Origin: Polaromonas sp. JS666
GTDB taxonomy: Bacteria; Pseudomonadota; Gammaproteobacteria; Burkholderiales; Burkholderiaceae_C
DNA length: 64,000 nt
Direction of reading: 5' to 3'
Assembly (NCBI RefSeq): GCF_000013865.1
Contig: NC_007948.1
Location: forward strand, 2,976,001-3,040,000
Positions 8,732 to 17,349 of this stretch are shown in pieces. The position numbers and the translations under genes are program-made. The notes under the pieces were generated by a model, which worked only from the letters and a program-made list of their open reading frames with translations, was not told where the DNA came from and ran no database searches. How positions within the stretch are numbered: position 1 is the first letter of the stretch; each line of letters begins with the position of its first letter.

Positions 8732-10432
8732 ATGCTGATTTCACCCACAACCAGCCCCACTTTCGGGGACACAACCGCCGAATCCAGCACACCAGCCGTG
8801 AAGCAGTTTCGCCAATCCCTGCTTTGGCCGTTGCGTCTTATAGCGGCGGCAGACGCTGAGCGCCTACACCACGGCCCCTGGGAGGTTCTTCGGGAGCTGG
8901 GTGATGCCACACCCTGGCGCGAAGAGTTTGACGAGTACACCGGCGACCGGGAAGATTTTCATGAGCGCCACTACAGCGAGTTTGTGAGCTTTTTGCCCTA
9001 TGTGCAGCGCTTTCTGTATGGCGAAGGACGCTCGCAAAACCAGGGCAGCAAAGCGCCCGGCAGCGATGGCGATTCACCCATGCGGGTCTTCCGGCGCCGC
9101 GACATCGCCGCGGTACGCGTGGTGGCGCAGCCCGGTGATGCGCCAGTCACGCTCGCCGTGGAGCATTGCAACCTCCATTTTTTCTTTGATATCGACGTGG
9201 TGCTGCTCAACCTTGAGATTTGCGCCAACGACCTGAGCCTGGCGCAGGCCCAGGATCTGCTTTACCGCTTTGGCCGCGCCTACCCCGCTGGCTGGGATGC
9301 CGAAGGTGCCGCGCAGCACTGCATGGCCAGCGTGGAGTGGCTGGCCGCCGACGGCACCGTGCTTGCCAGCTCCGACGCGCAGCAACGCGAAACATTTCTG
9401 TCGCATGTCGCCCAGCACCGGGCGCCGCGCATTGCCGCCCACTGGGCCTATCTGATGCAGCCCTTGGTGAGCGACCATTCGGAGGAGCCCGGCGCCCTGC
9501 GCTACCGCCAGATTGAGTACTACCGGATGCCGCTGATGGCCTACCTGTCGCTCGACGACCCGCGCCGTCTCACGCGTACCGACTTCGTCCGGCTCGGGCT
9601 GGTCACTGGCGCGGGCGCGACCGACGGAAATCTGCCTTACGCCGCACAACACCTGGCTGATTTTGAGCAGCGCTACTGCTACGACCGCTTCTGGGGCGAT
9701 ACCGGCGCGGCGCCCAACACACGCTACCTGTGCAACGGCCACGCCCTGATTGTGGTGGGCGACGCACGCTCAGCCTTTTTTTGCTGCGGCGACCGCGGCG
9801 TGCTGGCGCAGTTTCGGCACCAGCACTTCCTGCTGTTCCTGATTGCGCACTTTCAAAAAGCCGCCTTGCTGATGTTTTCAGACCAGTTGGTCGAGGCGCT
9901 CAAGCAGCTGGACATCCACCACACGCCCAGCGTCAAGGACTTCAAGCGCGCCATTCGCGCCAGTTTTGAGCGCTTTCTGCGCTTCACCCACCGCTACTGG
10001 TTTCACGAGATTTCAGAGCAAGCCCAGGTACGCGCACTGTCACACCTGTGCACCACCCACCTGGGGCTCGACCCGCTCTACAACGAGGTCAAGGAGCGCA
10101 TTGCCGACATGAACACCTACCTGGACGCCGACAGCCTGCGTCGCCAGGCCAGCACGGTGGTGCGGCTGACCGTGGTCACGTTGTTCGGTTTGATAGGCAC
10201 CGTCACGACCGGCTTTCTGGGTATGAACCTGCTGGCCGAAGCGGACGCGCCGCTGTGGCGCAAGGCAATCTGGTTTTGCGTGGTGTTTGTCGCCACCACC
10301 ACGCTTACGCTGTACACCATGGTCAAGTCAAAACAGCTGTCCGACTTTATCGACGCACTGTCGAACGACCGCCTCAGCGTGCGCGGCAAGCTCGCTACGC
10401 TGGCGCGGGTGTGGCGGTCGGGGGCGGATTGA
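8732..10432 (+). CDS. CorA-like two-helix membrane protein
   Basis: This protein of about 566 residues has a long soluble N-terminal region and two membrane helices close to the C-terminus. The first helix (VTLFGLIGTVTTGFLG) ends in GMN, the selectivity signature of CorA-type magnesium channels, and the second is IWFCVVFVATTTLTLY. The region before them (LSHLCTTHLGLDPLYNEVKERIADMNTYLD) resembles the long CorA stalk helix. The N-terminal ~350 residues do not look like ordinary CorA, and after GMN the usual acidic MPE loop is replaced by LLAEADAP. A divalent-cation channel or sensor role is an inference. ATG 8732 is chosen; an upstream in-frame ATG at 8669 would add 21 residues overlapping the repeat scar region. 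Confidence 0.7.
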   Translation: MLISPTTSPTFGDTTAESSTPAVKQFRQSLLWPLRLIAAADAERLHHGPWEVLRELGDATPWREEFDEYTGDREDFHERHYSEFVSFLPYVQRFLYGEGRSQNQGSKAPGSDGDSPMRVFRRRDIAAVRVVAQPGDAPVTLAVEHCNLHFFFDIDVVLLNLEICANDLSLAQAQDLLYRFGRAYPAGWDAEGAAQHCMASVEWLAADGTVLASSDAQQRETFLSHVAQHRAPRIAAHWAYLMQPLVSDHSEEPGALRYRQIEYYRMPLMAYLSLDDPRRLTRTDFVRLGLVTGAGATDGNLPYAAQHLADFEQRYCYDRFWGDTGAAPNTRYLCNGHALIVVGDARSAFFCCGDRGVLAQFRHQHFLLFLIAHFQKAALLMFSDQLVEALKQLDIHHTPSVKDFKRAIRASFERFLRFTHRYWFHEISEQAQVRALSHLCTTHLGLDPLYNEVKERIADMNTYLDADSLRRQASTVVRLTVVTLFGLIGTVTTGFLGMNLLAEADAPLWRKAIWFCVVFVATTTLTLYTMVKSKQLSDFIDALSNDRLSVRGKLATLARVWRSGAD

Positions 10433-10443
10433 ATTTCAGGTAG

Positions 10444-11394
10444 CTACACCCCATCGGCAAGGCCAGACGGCGCCCGCTGGTGCAGCGCCCCGAGGAAAAA
10501 CCGCGCCGCCTCGCTGAGCGGCCTGTCCTTGCGGGTGATGGAGCCGAACGACTCCATCTTGTGCCGGATCTCGCAAGGCAGGACCTTGAGCAGGCCGTGT
10601 TGGGCATAGGTGTCGGCAATCGACCGCGGCATGACGGCAATCATGTCCGTCTTGTCGATCAGGTCGGTGGTGGTCAGGATGGAAGCGGTTTCAATCAGGC
10701 TTCGGGGCGCCGGCATCTGCAGCATGCGAAACTCCTGGTCCAGCACCTCACGCATCGGGCTGCCGGTAGGCTGCAATATCCAGGGGTAGTCCAGCAGGCT
10801 GGCAAACTTCACCGATTTTTTGTGGCCCAGCGGGTGGTGCGCCCCCACCACCACCGACAGCGCTTCGTTATCCAGCGACGCAAAGCTGTAGTCCTGCCAG
10901 TGTTCATCACGCATACGGCCAATCGCCACGTCCAGCGCGCCTTCGCGCAGCAACTCCAGCAGTCGGTCGCTGGTGTCCATGGTGATGCCGACCGACAACA
11001 GTGGGTAGGCCTTCTTGAGCGCAATGATGGCGTTCGTCAGCAAGGTGGGTGACGGCGCCATGATGGTACCGATTGAGAGCCGCCCCGAAGAGCCCAGCTG
11101 CAACTCGGCCAGCTCGCGCGTCATCGATTCCATCGAGCCCCGCATGCCGCGAAAGTAGCCCAGCACGCTGGTGCCCGCTGCGGTGAGCTTCTGCCCGCGC
11201 CCGACCCGTTCAAACAGGCGCTGACCCAGGGCCGACTCCAGCTCCTGGATCATTTTGGTGGCCGCCGGCTGCGTCATGCCCAGCTCGGCCGAAGCCTTGC
11301 GCAGGGTGCCGTGCTCGCCCACCGCCAGGATGAGGGCCACCTGGCGCATGCGCAGGCGGTTGAGAAGCTGGGGAATGGGTGCAGGATGGGACAT
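10444..11394 (-). CDS. LysR-family transcriptional regulator
   Basis: This is a 316-residue LysR-type regulator. It has an N-terminal winged helix-turn-helix (LRMRQVALILAVGEHGTLRKASAELGMTQPAATKMIQELE) and a two-lobed effector domain (SGRLSIGTIMAP through DVAIGR to the end). It is transcribed divergently from the Bug receptor gene at 11577 and faces the sugar-acid island, so it probably controls that island in response to a pathway intermediate. The frame stays open upstream to ATG 11481. That longer version would start with a Ser/Arg-rich stretch encoded by a 9-bp tandem repeat, so the ATG at 11394, giving the normal family length, is preferred. Confidence 0.9.
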   Translation of the reverse strand: MSHPAPIPQLLNRLRMRQVALILAVGEHGTLRKASAELGMTQPAATKMIQELESALGQRLFERVGRGQKLTAAGTSVLGYFRGMRGSMESMTRELAELQLGSSGRLSIGTIMAPSPTLLTNAIIALKKAYPLLSVGITMDTSDRLLELLREGALDVAIGRMRDEHWQDYSFASLDNEALSVVVGAHHPLGHKKSVKFASLLDYPWILQPTGSPMREVLDQEFRMLQMPAPRSLIETASILTTTDLIDKTDMIAVMPRSIADTYAQHGLLKVLPCEIRHKMESFGSITRKDRPLSEAARFFLGALHQRAPSGLADGV

Positions 11395-11416
11395 GGAAGC
11401 AGCGCAGAAAAAAGAT

Positions 11417-11443
11417 GATGACCTTGATGACCTTGATGACCTT
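11417..11443. repeat. Three tandem copies of GATGACCTT
   Basis: Three perfect 9-bp repeats lie just upstream of the preferred LysR start. Because 9 is a multiple of 3, copy-number changes would not shift a frame if the longer regulator start is used; they would change the leader length if the shorter start is used. Confidence 0.9.
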
Positions 11444-11471
11444 GAGGGGGCCTCGATGAGCATCTTTTGAA

Positions 11472-11490
11472 TGATAACCACAGATTATCA
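11472..11490. promoter_or_regulatory. Probable LysR-type operator
   Basis: TGATAA (11472-11477) and TTATCA (11485-11490) form a perfect dyad with a 7-bp centre. It contains T-N11-A (11475 and 11487), the standard LysR recognition pattern. It lies in the divergent gap between the regulator and the Bug receptor gene. A second AT-rich half-site (AATAATCATC) follows immediately. The functional assignment is inference from pattern and position. Confidence 0.6.
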
Positions 11491-11576
11491 AATAATCATC
11501 AATTTTCAATTTACGTTAACTGTCAGGGTCTCTACCATCAGCGCATTCGTTCACAACAATGATCTGGAGACACCTG

Positions 11577-12560
11577 ATGATGAAACCCTCGCAACTATCG
11601 AGAATATTTCCCGCCGTTGTGCTGGCCGCCTGCGCGCTGGCCAGCGCAACCCAGGTGCTTGCCCAGGATTGGCCGACCAAGTCCGTCCGCATCCTGGTCG
11701 GTTCGGCCCCCGGTGGCGGCACCGACGCCATGGCCCGTGCCGTGGCGGACCGGCTGGGCCCGCTGCTCAAGCAACCGGTGGTGGTGGAAAACCGCCCCGG
11801 CGTGTCCAACACGCTGGCCGCCGACGTCACCGCCAAGGCCACCGACGGCCACACCATGGTGATGGGTGTTTCCACCGCTCACGCCATCGCACCGCACCTG
11901 CTCAAGCTCGGCTACGACAACAACAAAGACCTGGTGCCGGTGGTGTTTGTCGGTGCGGTGCCCAATGTGCTGGTGGTCAACAACGCCCTGCCCGCGGATT
12001 CGGTCCAGTCGCTCGTCAAGCTCGCCAAGAGCCAGCCCGGCAAACTGAACTACGCCACCAGCGGCGCCGGCAGTACCCAGCACATCGCGGCCGAGCTGTT
12101 CAAGGACCAGGCTGGCGTCTTCATCACGCACATTCCATACCGCGGCAGCGGCCCGGCGCTGGTCGACCTGGTCGGTGGTCAGGTGCAGCTGAGTTTTGAC
12201 ACCATGCCCTCAGTCATCGGGCAAATCAAGAACGGCCGCATCCGTGCCCTGGCCGTGGCGGCTTCCCGCCGCAACCCGCAGCTTCCCGATGTGCCCACCA
12301 TGGCCGAAGCCGGTCTCAAGGGTGTGGAAATGAGCGCCTGGTACGGCATCTACATGCCGGCGTCCACGCCGAAAGCCGTGCAGGATCGCGTCCATGCCGA
12401 AGTCACAAAAATTCTGGCCATGCCCGAAACGCAGACCCGCCTGGGCGCCATCGGGGCGGACCTGACACCGATGACGCAGGCGCAATTCGCCCAGTTTCAC
12501 ACTGCTGAAAACAAACGCTACGGCGACCTGATCGCCAAAAAGAACATCAGACTGGATTGA
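11577..12560 (+). CDS. Bug/TctC-family periplasmic solute receptor
   Basis: This is a periplasmic binding protein of the Bug (tripartite tricarboxylate receptor) family, about 327 residues with a signal peptide (cleavage near VLAQ|DWPTK). Family motifs are GSAPGGGTDAMAR, VVVENRPG, FDTMPSVIGQIKNGRIRALAV and PDVPTMAEAG. Such proteins bind carboxylates, often without a dedicated membrane partner nearby, and none of TctA/TctB is seen here. It is the first gene of the putative island, divergent from LysR, and is followed after 4 bp by the PdxA-like gene. GGAGA at 11566-11570 serves as ribosome site; ATG 11580 is an equally possible start. Confidence 0.92.
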   Translation: MMKPSQLSRIFPAVVLAACALASATQVLAQDWPTKSVRILVGSAPGGGTDAMARAVADRLGPLLKQPVVVENRPGVSNTLAADVTAKATDGHTMVMGVSTAHAIAPHLLKLGYDNNKDLVPVVFVGAVPNVLVVNNALPADSVQSLVKLAKSQPGKLNYATSGAGSTQHIAAELFKDQAGVFITHIPYRGSGPALVDLVGGQVQLSFDTMPSVIGQIKNGRIRALAVAASRRNPQLPDVPTMAEAGLKGVEMSAWYGIYMPASTPKAVQDRVHAEVTKILAMPETQTRLGAIGADLTPMTQAQFAQFHTAENKRYGDLIAKKNIRLD

Positions 12561-12564
12561 ACCC

Positions 12565-13614
12565 ATGAGCCAACAAACCACACCGGCAACTACACCGGCA
12601 GCCACACCGGTCATTGCCCTGACGTTGGGCGATGCTGCAGGCATCGGCCCCGAGCTGATTGCGCGGCTGCTGAGCCAGCCCGGCATCACCGCCAACGCCA
12701 ATATCGTGCTGGTCGGCGACCCCTGGCTCTGGCAGGACGGCCAGGCCATTGCCAAACTCACCGTGCCCACGCAGGCCGTTGCCAGCCTGGCCGAGGTGCG
12801 AAAACGCCCCGCCCAGCGCCTACCAGCCTTCCTTGCCGTCGACACCATTCGCCCGGAGCAGGTGCAGCGCAGCCAGGCGCAGGCCGCTTGCGGCAGCGCG
12901 GTGCTGCGGGTGCTCAACCTGTGCATGGACGGCGCCAAGCGCGGCGAGGTCGACGCCATTTGCTTTGCCCCGCTGAACAAGCAGGCGATGAAGCTGGGCG
13001 GCCTGAAGCACGAGGACGAACTGCACCACTTTGCCGAATATCTGGGCGTGACCGGCTACTTCTGCGAGTTCAACACCCTCGGCGACTTGTGGACCTCGCG
13101 CGTGTCCTCGCACATCCCGCTGAAGGACGCGGCGTCCATGCTCAGCAAGGAGCGCATCGTGGATGCCGCCCGCCTGATTTACCGGTCGCTGCAGGCCAGC
13201 GGCACCGCCAGCCCCAAAGTGGCGATTGCGGCCTTCAACCCGCACGGCGGGGATGGTGGTATGTGCGGACGCGAAGAGATTGACATCATCGAGCCGGCCG
13301 TGCGCGAGTTGCGCGCCAGCGGCTTTCCGGTCGATGGCCCCTTCCCCGCCGACACCATCTTTCTCAAGGCGCGCGATGGTCAGTACCAGGCCATCGTCAC
13401 CATGTACCACGACCAAGGGCAGATTGCCATCAAGCTCATGGGCTTCAGCAAGGGCGTGACGGTGCAAGGCGGCTTGCCGGTGCCCATCACCACGCCGGCA
13501 CACGGCACGGCTTATGACATTGCGGGTCAGGGTGTGGCCGATGTGAATGCCACGCTCAACGCCTTTCAGATTGCCCAGCGCATGGGTACCGCCCGGCGGG
13601 AGCAGACTGCTTGA
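12565..13614 (+). CDS. PdxA-family 4-phospho-acid dehydrogenase (PdxA2-like)
   Basis: The protein has 349 residues and the PdxA fold: LTLGDAAGIGPELI at the N-terminus, a metal site built from conserved His and Asp residues (HIPL, MYHDQGQIAIK) and the AHGTAYDIAGQG loop. True PdxA oxidises 4-phosphohydroxythreonine in vitamin B6 synthesis. Paralogues in catabolic clusters oxidise threonate or erythronate 4-phosphates, or cyclic diols such as the terephthalate dihydrodiol. Its place between a Bug receptor and an acid-sugar dehydratase, away from other B6 genes, argues for a catabolic paralogue. No DUF1537 kinase, the usual partner for phosphorylated tetronates, is seen in the window, so the substrate is open. 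Confidence 0.85.
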   Translation: MSQQTTPATTPAATPVIALTLGDAAGIGPELIARLLSQPGITANANIVLVGDPWLWQDGQAIAKLTVPTQAVASLAEVRKRPAQRLPAFLAVDTIRPEQVQRSQAQAACGSAVLRVLNLCMDGAKRGEVDAICFAPLNKQAMKLGGLKHEDELHHFAEYLGVTGYFCEFNTLGDLWTSRVSSHIPLKDAASMLSKERIVDAARLIYRSLQASGTASPKVAIAAFNPHGGDGGMCGREEIDIIEPAVRELRASGFPVDGPFPADTIFLKARDGQYQAIVTMYHDQGQIAIKLMGFSKGVTVQGGLPVPITTPAHGTAYDIAGQGVADVNATLNAFQIAQRMGTARREQTA

Positions 13615-13676
13615 GTGTTCACAGTCTCGCTACAACAAGCGACACATTCATTTTTTTAATCCGTTAAAGAATCATC

Positions 13677-14849
13677 ATGAAAATCAAATCAGTTCGCGCG
13701 CGTGTGTTTGAGTGGAAAGGCAAAACCGTTCCGCCGCAGGGTAATTTCTGCTCCAACGCCATGGACCTGCTCTACTCCAACAAGGAGACCATGAGCACCT
13801 TCCGCTTCCACTCCTGGACGGTGGTTGAAATCGAAACCGACGACGGCATCATCGGCCTGGGCAACGTGGCGCTGGCGCCCGCCATCGCCAAAGCCATCAT
13901 TGACCAGTACCTCACGCCGCTGGTGCTGGGCCAGGACCCGTGGGATTACGAATACCTGTGGCAGCGCATGTACCGCGCCACGCACGCCTGGGGCCGCAAG
14001 GGCGTGACCATGGCCGCCATCTCGGCGATTGACCTGGCTATCTGGGACATCCTGGGCAAATCGGTGAACAAGCCGGTGTTCAAGCTGCTGGGCGGCCGCA
14101 CCAAGGAAAAAATCCCCTGCTACTACTCCAAGCTCTACCGCACCGACATCAAGGCCATGCAGGACGAAGCGCAGAAATACCTGGACCAGGGTTTCACCAT
14201 GTTCAAGTCGCGCTTCGGCTATGGCCCGGCGCACGGCACCAGGGGCGTGGCGGAAAACCTGAAGGCGGTGGAAGCGATTCGCGAAGTCATTGGCTACGAC
14301 AACGACCTGATGCTCGAGTGCTACATGGGCTGGAACCTGGAGTACGCCAAGCGCATGCTGCCCAAGCTGGAGAAATTCCAGCCGCGCTGGGTGGAAGAAC
14401 CGGTGATCGCCGACGACATTGACGGCTATGCCGAACTCAACCAGCTCACCAGCATCCCGATCTCTGGCGGCGAGCATGAGTTTTCGCTCTACGGCTTCAA
14501 GCAGCTGCTCGACAAAAAAGCGGTGTCGGTGGTGCAGTACGACACCAACCGCGTGGGCGGCATCACGGCGGCCCACAAGATCAATGCCTTGTGCGAGGCC
14601 TACAGCGTGCCGGTGATTCCGCATGCCGGGCAGATGCACAACTACCACCTGACCATGAGCACGCTGGCCTCGCCCATGAGCGAGTACTTCCCGATGTTCG
14701 ACGTGGAAGTAGGCAACGAGCTCTTCTATTACATCTTCGACGGCGAACCGGTGGCAGAAAACGGCTTCCTGCAGCTTGACGACAACAAGCCCGGCCTGGG
14801 CCTGACGCTCAAGACCGAGTTCCTCGAAGACTTCAACATCATTGAGTGA
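13677..14849 (+). CDS. Enolase-superfamily acid-sugar dehydratase (RhmD-like)
   Basis: This is a 390-residue mandelate racemase/muconate lactonizing enzyme homologue that removes water from an aldonate to give a 2-keto-3-deoxy acid. Likely metal ligands are the Glu of LMLECYMGW, the Glu of WVEEP and the Glu of SGGEHE; the base/acid His lies in [23 protein letters not shown] and [11 protein letters not shown] resemble the L-rhamnonate dehydratase subgroup, which also contains L-lyxonate dehydratases. It is followed by the KdaD-like gene with only 5 bp between the stop and its ATG. Substrate assignment (L-rhamnonate, L-lyxonate or another L-aldonate) is inference. Confidence 0.85.
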   Translation: MKIKSVRARVFEWKGKTVPPQGNFCSNAMDLLYSNKETMSTFRFHSWTVVEIETDDGIIGLGNVALAPAIAKAIIDQYLTPLVLGQDPWDYEYLWQRMYRATHAWGRKGVTMAAISAIDLAIWDILGKSVNKPVFKLLGGRTKEKIPCYYSKLYRTDIKAMQDEAQKYLDQGFTMFKSRFGYGPAHGTRGVAENLKAVEAIREVIGYDNDLMLECYMGWNLEYAKRMLPKLEKFQPRWVEEPVIADDIDGYAELNQLTSIPISGGEHEFSLYGFKQLLDKKAVSVVQYDTNRVGGITAAHKINALCEAYSVPVIPHAGQMHNYHLTMSTLASPMSEYFPMFDVEVGNELFYYIFDGEPVAENGFLQLDDNKPGLGLTLKTEFLEDFNIIE

Positions 14850-14854
14850 GCACC

Positions 14855-15772
14855 ATGGCAGCCAGGTTCAAGGGCGTATTTCCGGTGGTGCCCACCACCT
14901 TCAACGATGCGGGCGAGCTGGACCTCGAAAGCCAGAAGCGCTGCATCGACTTCATGATTGACGCGGGCTCGAACGGCCTGTGCATTCTGGCGAATTTTTC
15001 CGAGCAGTTTTTGCTGTCGGATGACGAGCGCGAAACGCTCACGCAAACCATCCTCAAGCACGTCGCGGGCCGGGTGCCGGTGATTGTGACCACCACGCAC
15101 TTTGGCACGCGGGTATGCGCCGAGCGCAGCCGCCGCGCACAGGATGCCGGCGCCGCCATGGTGATGGTCATGCCGCCGTATCACGGCGCCACACTGAGAG
15201 CGAGCGAGGAGAAGATTTACGAGTTCTACGCCGCGCTATCCAACGCCATCGACATCCCGATCATGATCCAGGATGCCCCCATGAGCGGCACGACGCTGTC
15301 TGCAGCCTTTCTGGCACGCATGGCCAAGGAAATCAAGCAGGTCTCCTATTTCAAGATTGAAACTGCCGGCGCAGCATCCAAGCTGCGCGAGCTGATTCGC
15401 CTCGGCGGCGATGCCATTGAAGGCCCCTGGGATGGCGAAGAAGCCATCACGCTGCTGCCCGACATGGATGCCGGTGCGACAGGCGCCATGACTGGCGGGG
15501 GCTACCCCGACGGCATACGCCGCATTGTTGATGCCTATGCCGCAGGCCGCCGTGAAGAGGCGATCGCGCAATACACACGCTGGCTGCCGCTGATCAACTA
15601 CGAAAACCGCCAGGGCGGCATCCTGACGGCCAAGGCGCTGATGAAGGCCGGTGGCGTCATCGCCTGCGAAGCCCCGCGCCATCCGTTTCCCGCCATGCAC
15701 CCCGAGGTACGCAAAGGCCTGATCGAAACCGCCCGGCGGCTTGATCCCTTGGTCTTGCGCTGGGGTAAGTAA
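14855..15772 (+). CDS. L-2-keto-3-deoxyarabonate dehydratase-like (DapA superfamily)
   Basis: This 305-residue TIM barrel belongs to the dihydrodipicolinate synthase superfamily. The Schiff-base lysine is in SYFKIET (about K167). The stretches ILANFSEQF, MVMVMPPYHGAT, EGPWDGEEAIT, GATGAMTGGGYPDGI and the ending RRLDPLVLRW agree closely with my recollection of the L-2-keto-3-deoxyarabonate dehydratase of Azospirillum, which makes alpha-ketoglutarate semialdehyde. The matching semialdehyde dehydrogenase is encoded at 21609. ATG 14855 is chosen; a GTG at 14846 would overlap the previous stop codon. The subfamily call rests on memory of motifs, so an aldolase function cannot be fully excluded. 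Confidence 0.8.
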   Translation: MAARFKGVFPVVPTTFNDAGELDLESQKRCIDFMIDAGSNGLCILANFSEQFLLSDDERETLTQTILKHVAGRVPVIVTTTHFGTRVCAERSRRAQDAGAAMVMVMPPYHGATLRASEEKIYEFYAALSNAIDIPIMIQDAPMSGTTLSAAFLARMAKEIKQVSYFKIETAGAASKLRELIRLGGDAIEGPWDGEEAITLLPDMDAGATGAMTGGGYPDGIRRIVDAYAAGRREEAIAQYTRWLPLINYENRQGGILTAKALMKAGGVIACEAPRHPFPAMHPEVRKGLIETARRLDPLVLRWGK

Positions 15773-15825
15773 TTTTCTCGTTAGCTCCTTAAAAAATTCC
15801 AGATATATATATAGAGAGACAAATC

Positions 15826-16809
15826 ATGAAAACCCGTTCCTTTCTCAAACTCGCCCTGTCTGTGGCTGTGCTTGCATCCACCCTGAGCACCAACGCGCAA
15901 ACCACCAAAATCCGCTTTGCCCATGCCGGGCCGGAAACTGCGTCGCAACACCTGGCAGCGCTGGAATTTGCCAAGCTGGTCAAAGACCGCAGCAAGGGGC
16001 AATTGGAGATTCAGGTCTACCCGGGCAGCCAGTTGGGTAATGACTCGACCGTTTTAGGCGCTGTGCGCGGCGGCACCATCGACATGATGATGGCAGGCAG
16101 CGGCAACTTCTCGGGCATGGCCTCGCATTTCGAGGTGCTCGACATTCCATTTTTATTTCGTAACCCGGCCCATGCCTATGCCACGGTGGACGGTGTGGTC
16201 GGTCAGGGCCTGATGAAAGAGCTGGAAGGCAATGGATTGAAGCAACTGGCATTTTGGGAAGTCGGCTTTCGCTCCATCACGACCAAAACCCGCCCGGTCA
16301 AGACACCGGCCGATGTCAAGGGTTTGAAGATTCGCACCATGCCTAACCCGATTCACCTGCAAGCCTGGAAACTGCTCGGCACCAACCCGGTTCCGATGCC
16401 TTTGGGCGAGTTGTACCAGGCGCTTGAATCGGGTGCGGTGGATGCACAGGAACACCCGGTCGATATCACCTACGCGGCCAAGTTTTACGAAGTGCAAAAG
16501 CATCTCACCCTGACCCGGCACGCCTTTACCGCGATGCCTGTTGTCTTCAGCAAAACCAAATTTGACGCGCTCAGCCCGGACCTGCAAAAGGTGCTGCTGT
16601 CATCGGCCGCCGATGCAAAGCTTTTCCAGCGCACCATGAACCAGAAAAACGAGGCAGGAATCATTGCCGATCTCCGCAAAAACGGCATGAACGTGATCGA
16701 GACCTTTGACCCGACCCCCTTCAAAGCCGTGGTGGGCGAAGAAGTACGAAAAACTTACACCGCCAAAAACGGGCCCGACCTGCTTGTCGCAGTCGAAGCC
16801 GTCAAGTAA
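15826..16809 (+). CDS. TRAP transporter substrate-binding protein DctP (first copy)
   Basis: This periplasmic receptor of a TRAP transporter (327 residues) has a signal peptide of about 24 residues (ending near STNAQ). Family features are KIRFAHAG, the VYPGSQLGND strand, and the carboxylate-binding arginine in LKIRTMPNP, followed by the conserved Asn-Pro segment and GELYQALESGAVDAQEHP. It binds an organic acid and delivers it to the DctQ/DctM pair encoded directly downstream. TRAP receptors next to acid-sugar dehydratases usually bind uronates or aldonates, which fits this island. The upstream gap has GAGAGAC before the start codon. Confidence 0.95.
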   Translation: MKTRSFLKLALSVAVLASTLSTNAQTTKIRFAHAGPETASQHLAALEFAKLVKDRSKGQLEIQVYPGSQLGNDSTVLGAVRGGTIDMMMAGSGNFSGMASHFEVLDIPFLFRNPAHAYATVDGVVGQGLMKELEGNGLKQLAFWEVGFRSITTKTRPVKTPADVKGLKIRTMPNPIHLQAWKLLGTNPVPMPLGELYQALESGAVDAQEHPVDITYAAKFYEVQKHLTLTRHAFTAMPVVFSKTKFDALSPDLQKVLLSSAADAKLFQRTMNQKNEAGIIADLRKNGMNVIETFDPTPFKAVVGEEVRKTYTAKNGPDLLVAVEAVK

Positions 16810-16830
16810 GCAGCCAATCGTTAATGCTTT

Positions 16831-17334
16831 ATGGCAGTCAAAATGTTCACCCGCGCCGTGGACTGGTTGCTCATCGTCCTGCTTGGAACGATGGTCGTCC
16901 TGATTTTCGGCAACGTGGTTTTGCGCTACGGGTTTAACTCCGGCATCGTATTTTCTGAAGAGGTCTCGCGCTTTGTTTTCATGTGGCTCACCCTGATAGG
17001 CGCGCTGGTGGTGATGAAGGAAAACGCTCATTTGGGCATGACAAGCCTGATAGACCGCCTGGGCGAGAAAGGCCAGCGTATCTGCCGTTTTTTGGCCGAC
17101 AGCCTGACATTTACATGCTGTGCCCTGCTGGCCCACGGCACCTGGAAACAGGTGGTGCTTGGCATGGATAACCGGGCCCCTGTGACCGATATCCCTTTGG
17201 GCCTGATCTACATGAGCCTGTTCATCAGCAGCGTCGGCATGGCTCTGGTCCTGCTCTGGTCGCTTTGGCGGCAAGTCACGGGACGGATGCCCAGAGAAGA
17301 GCTCGTTCCCCATAGCGGCGACGGCGGCGAGTAA
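16831..17334 (+). CDS. TRAP transporter small membrane subunit DctQ
   Basis: This is the small permease subunit of the TRAP transporter, 167 residues with four predicted helices (LLIVLLGTMVVLIFGNVVLRY, RFVFMWLTLIGALVVM, LTFCCALLAHGTW, GLIYMSLFISSVGMALVLLW). The EEVSRFVFMWL motif after helix 1 is typical of DctQ. It lies 21 bp after dctP and 15 bp before dctM on the same strand, which indicates one operon. It works only with DctM, as a scaffold for the sodium-driven import of the ligand captured by DctP. Confidence 0.94.
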   Translation: MAVKMFTRAVDWLLIVLLGTMVVLIFGNVVLRYGFNSGIVFSEEVSRFVFMWLTLIGALVVMKENAHLGMTSLIDRLGEKGQRICRFLADSLTFTCCALLAHGTWKQVVLGMDNRAPVTDIPLGLIYMSLFISSVGMALVLLWSLWRQVTGRMPREELVPHSGDGGE

Positions 17335-17349
17335 ACGCGAAAGACCTTC

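Noticed and set aside
11417..11443. CRISPR-like repeat
   Set aside because: Only three contiguous 9-bp tandem copies without spacers; no cas genes in the window.
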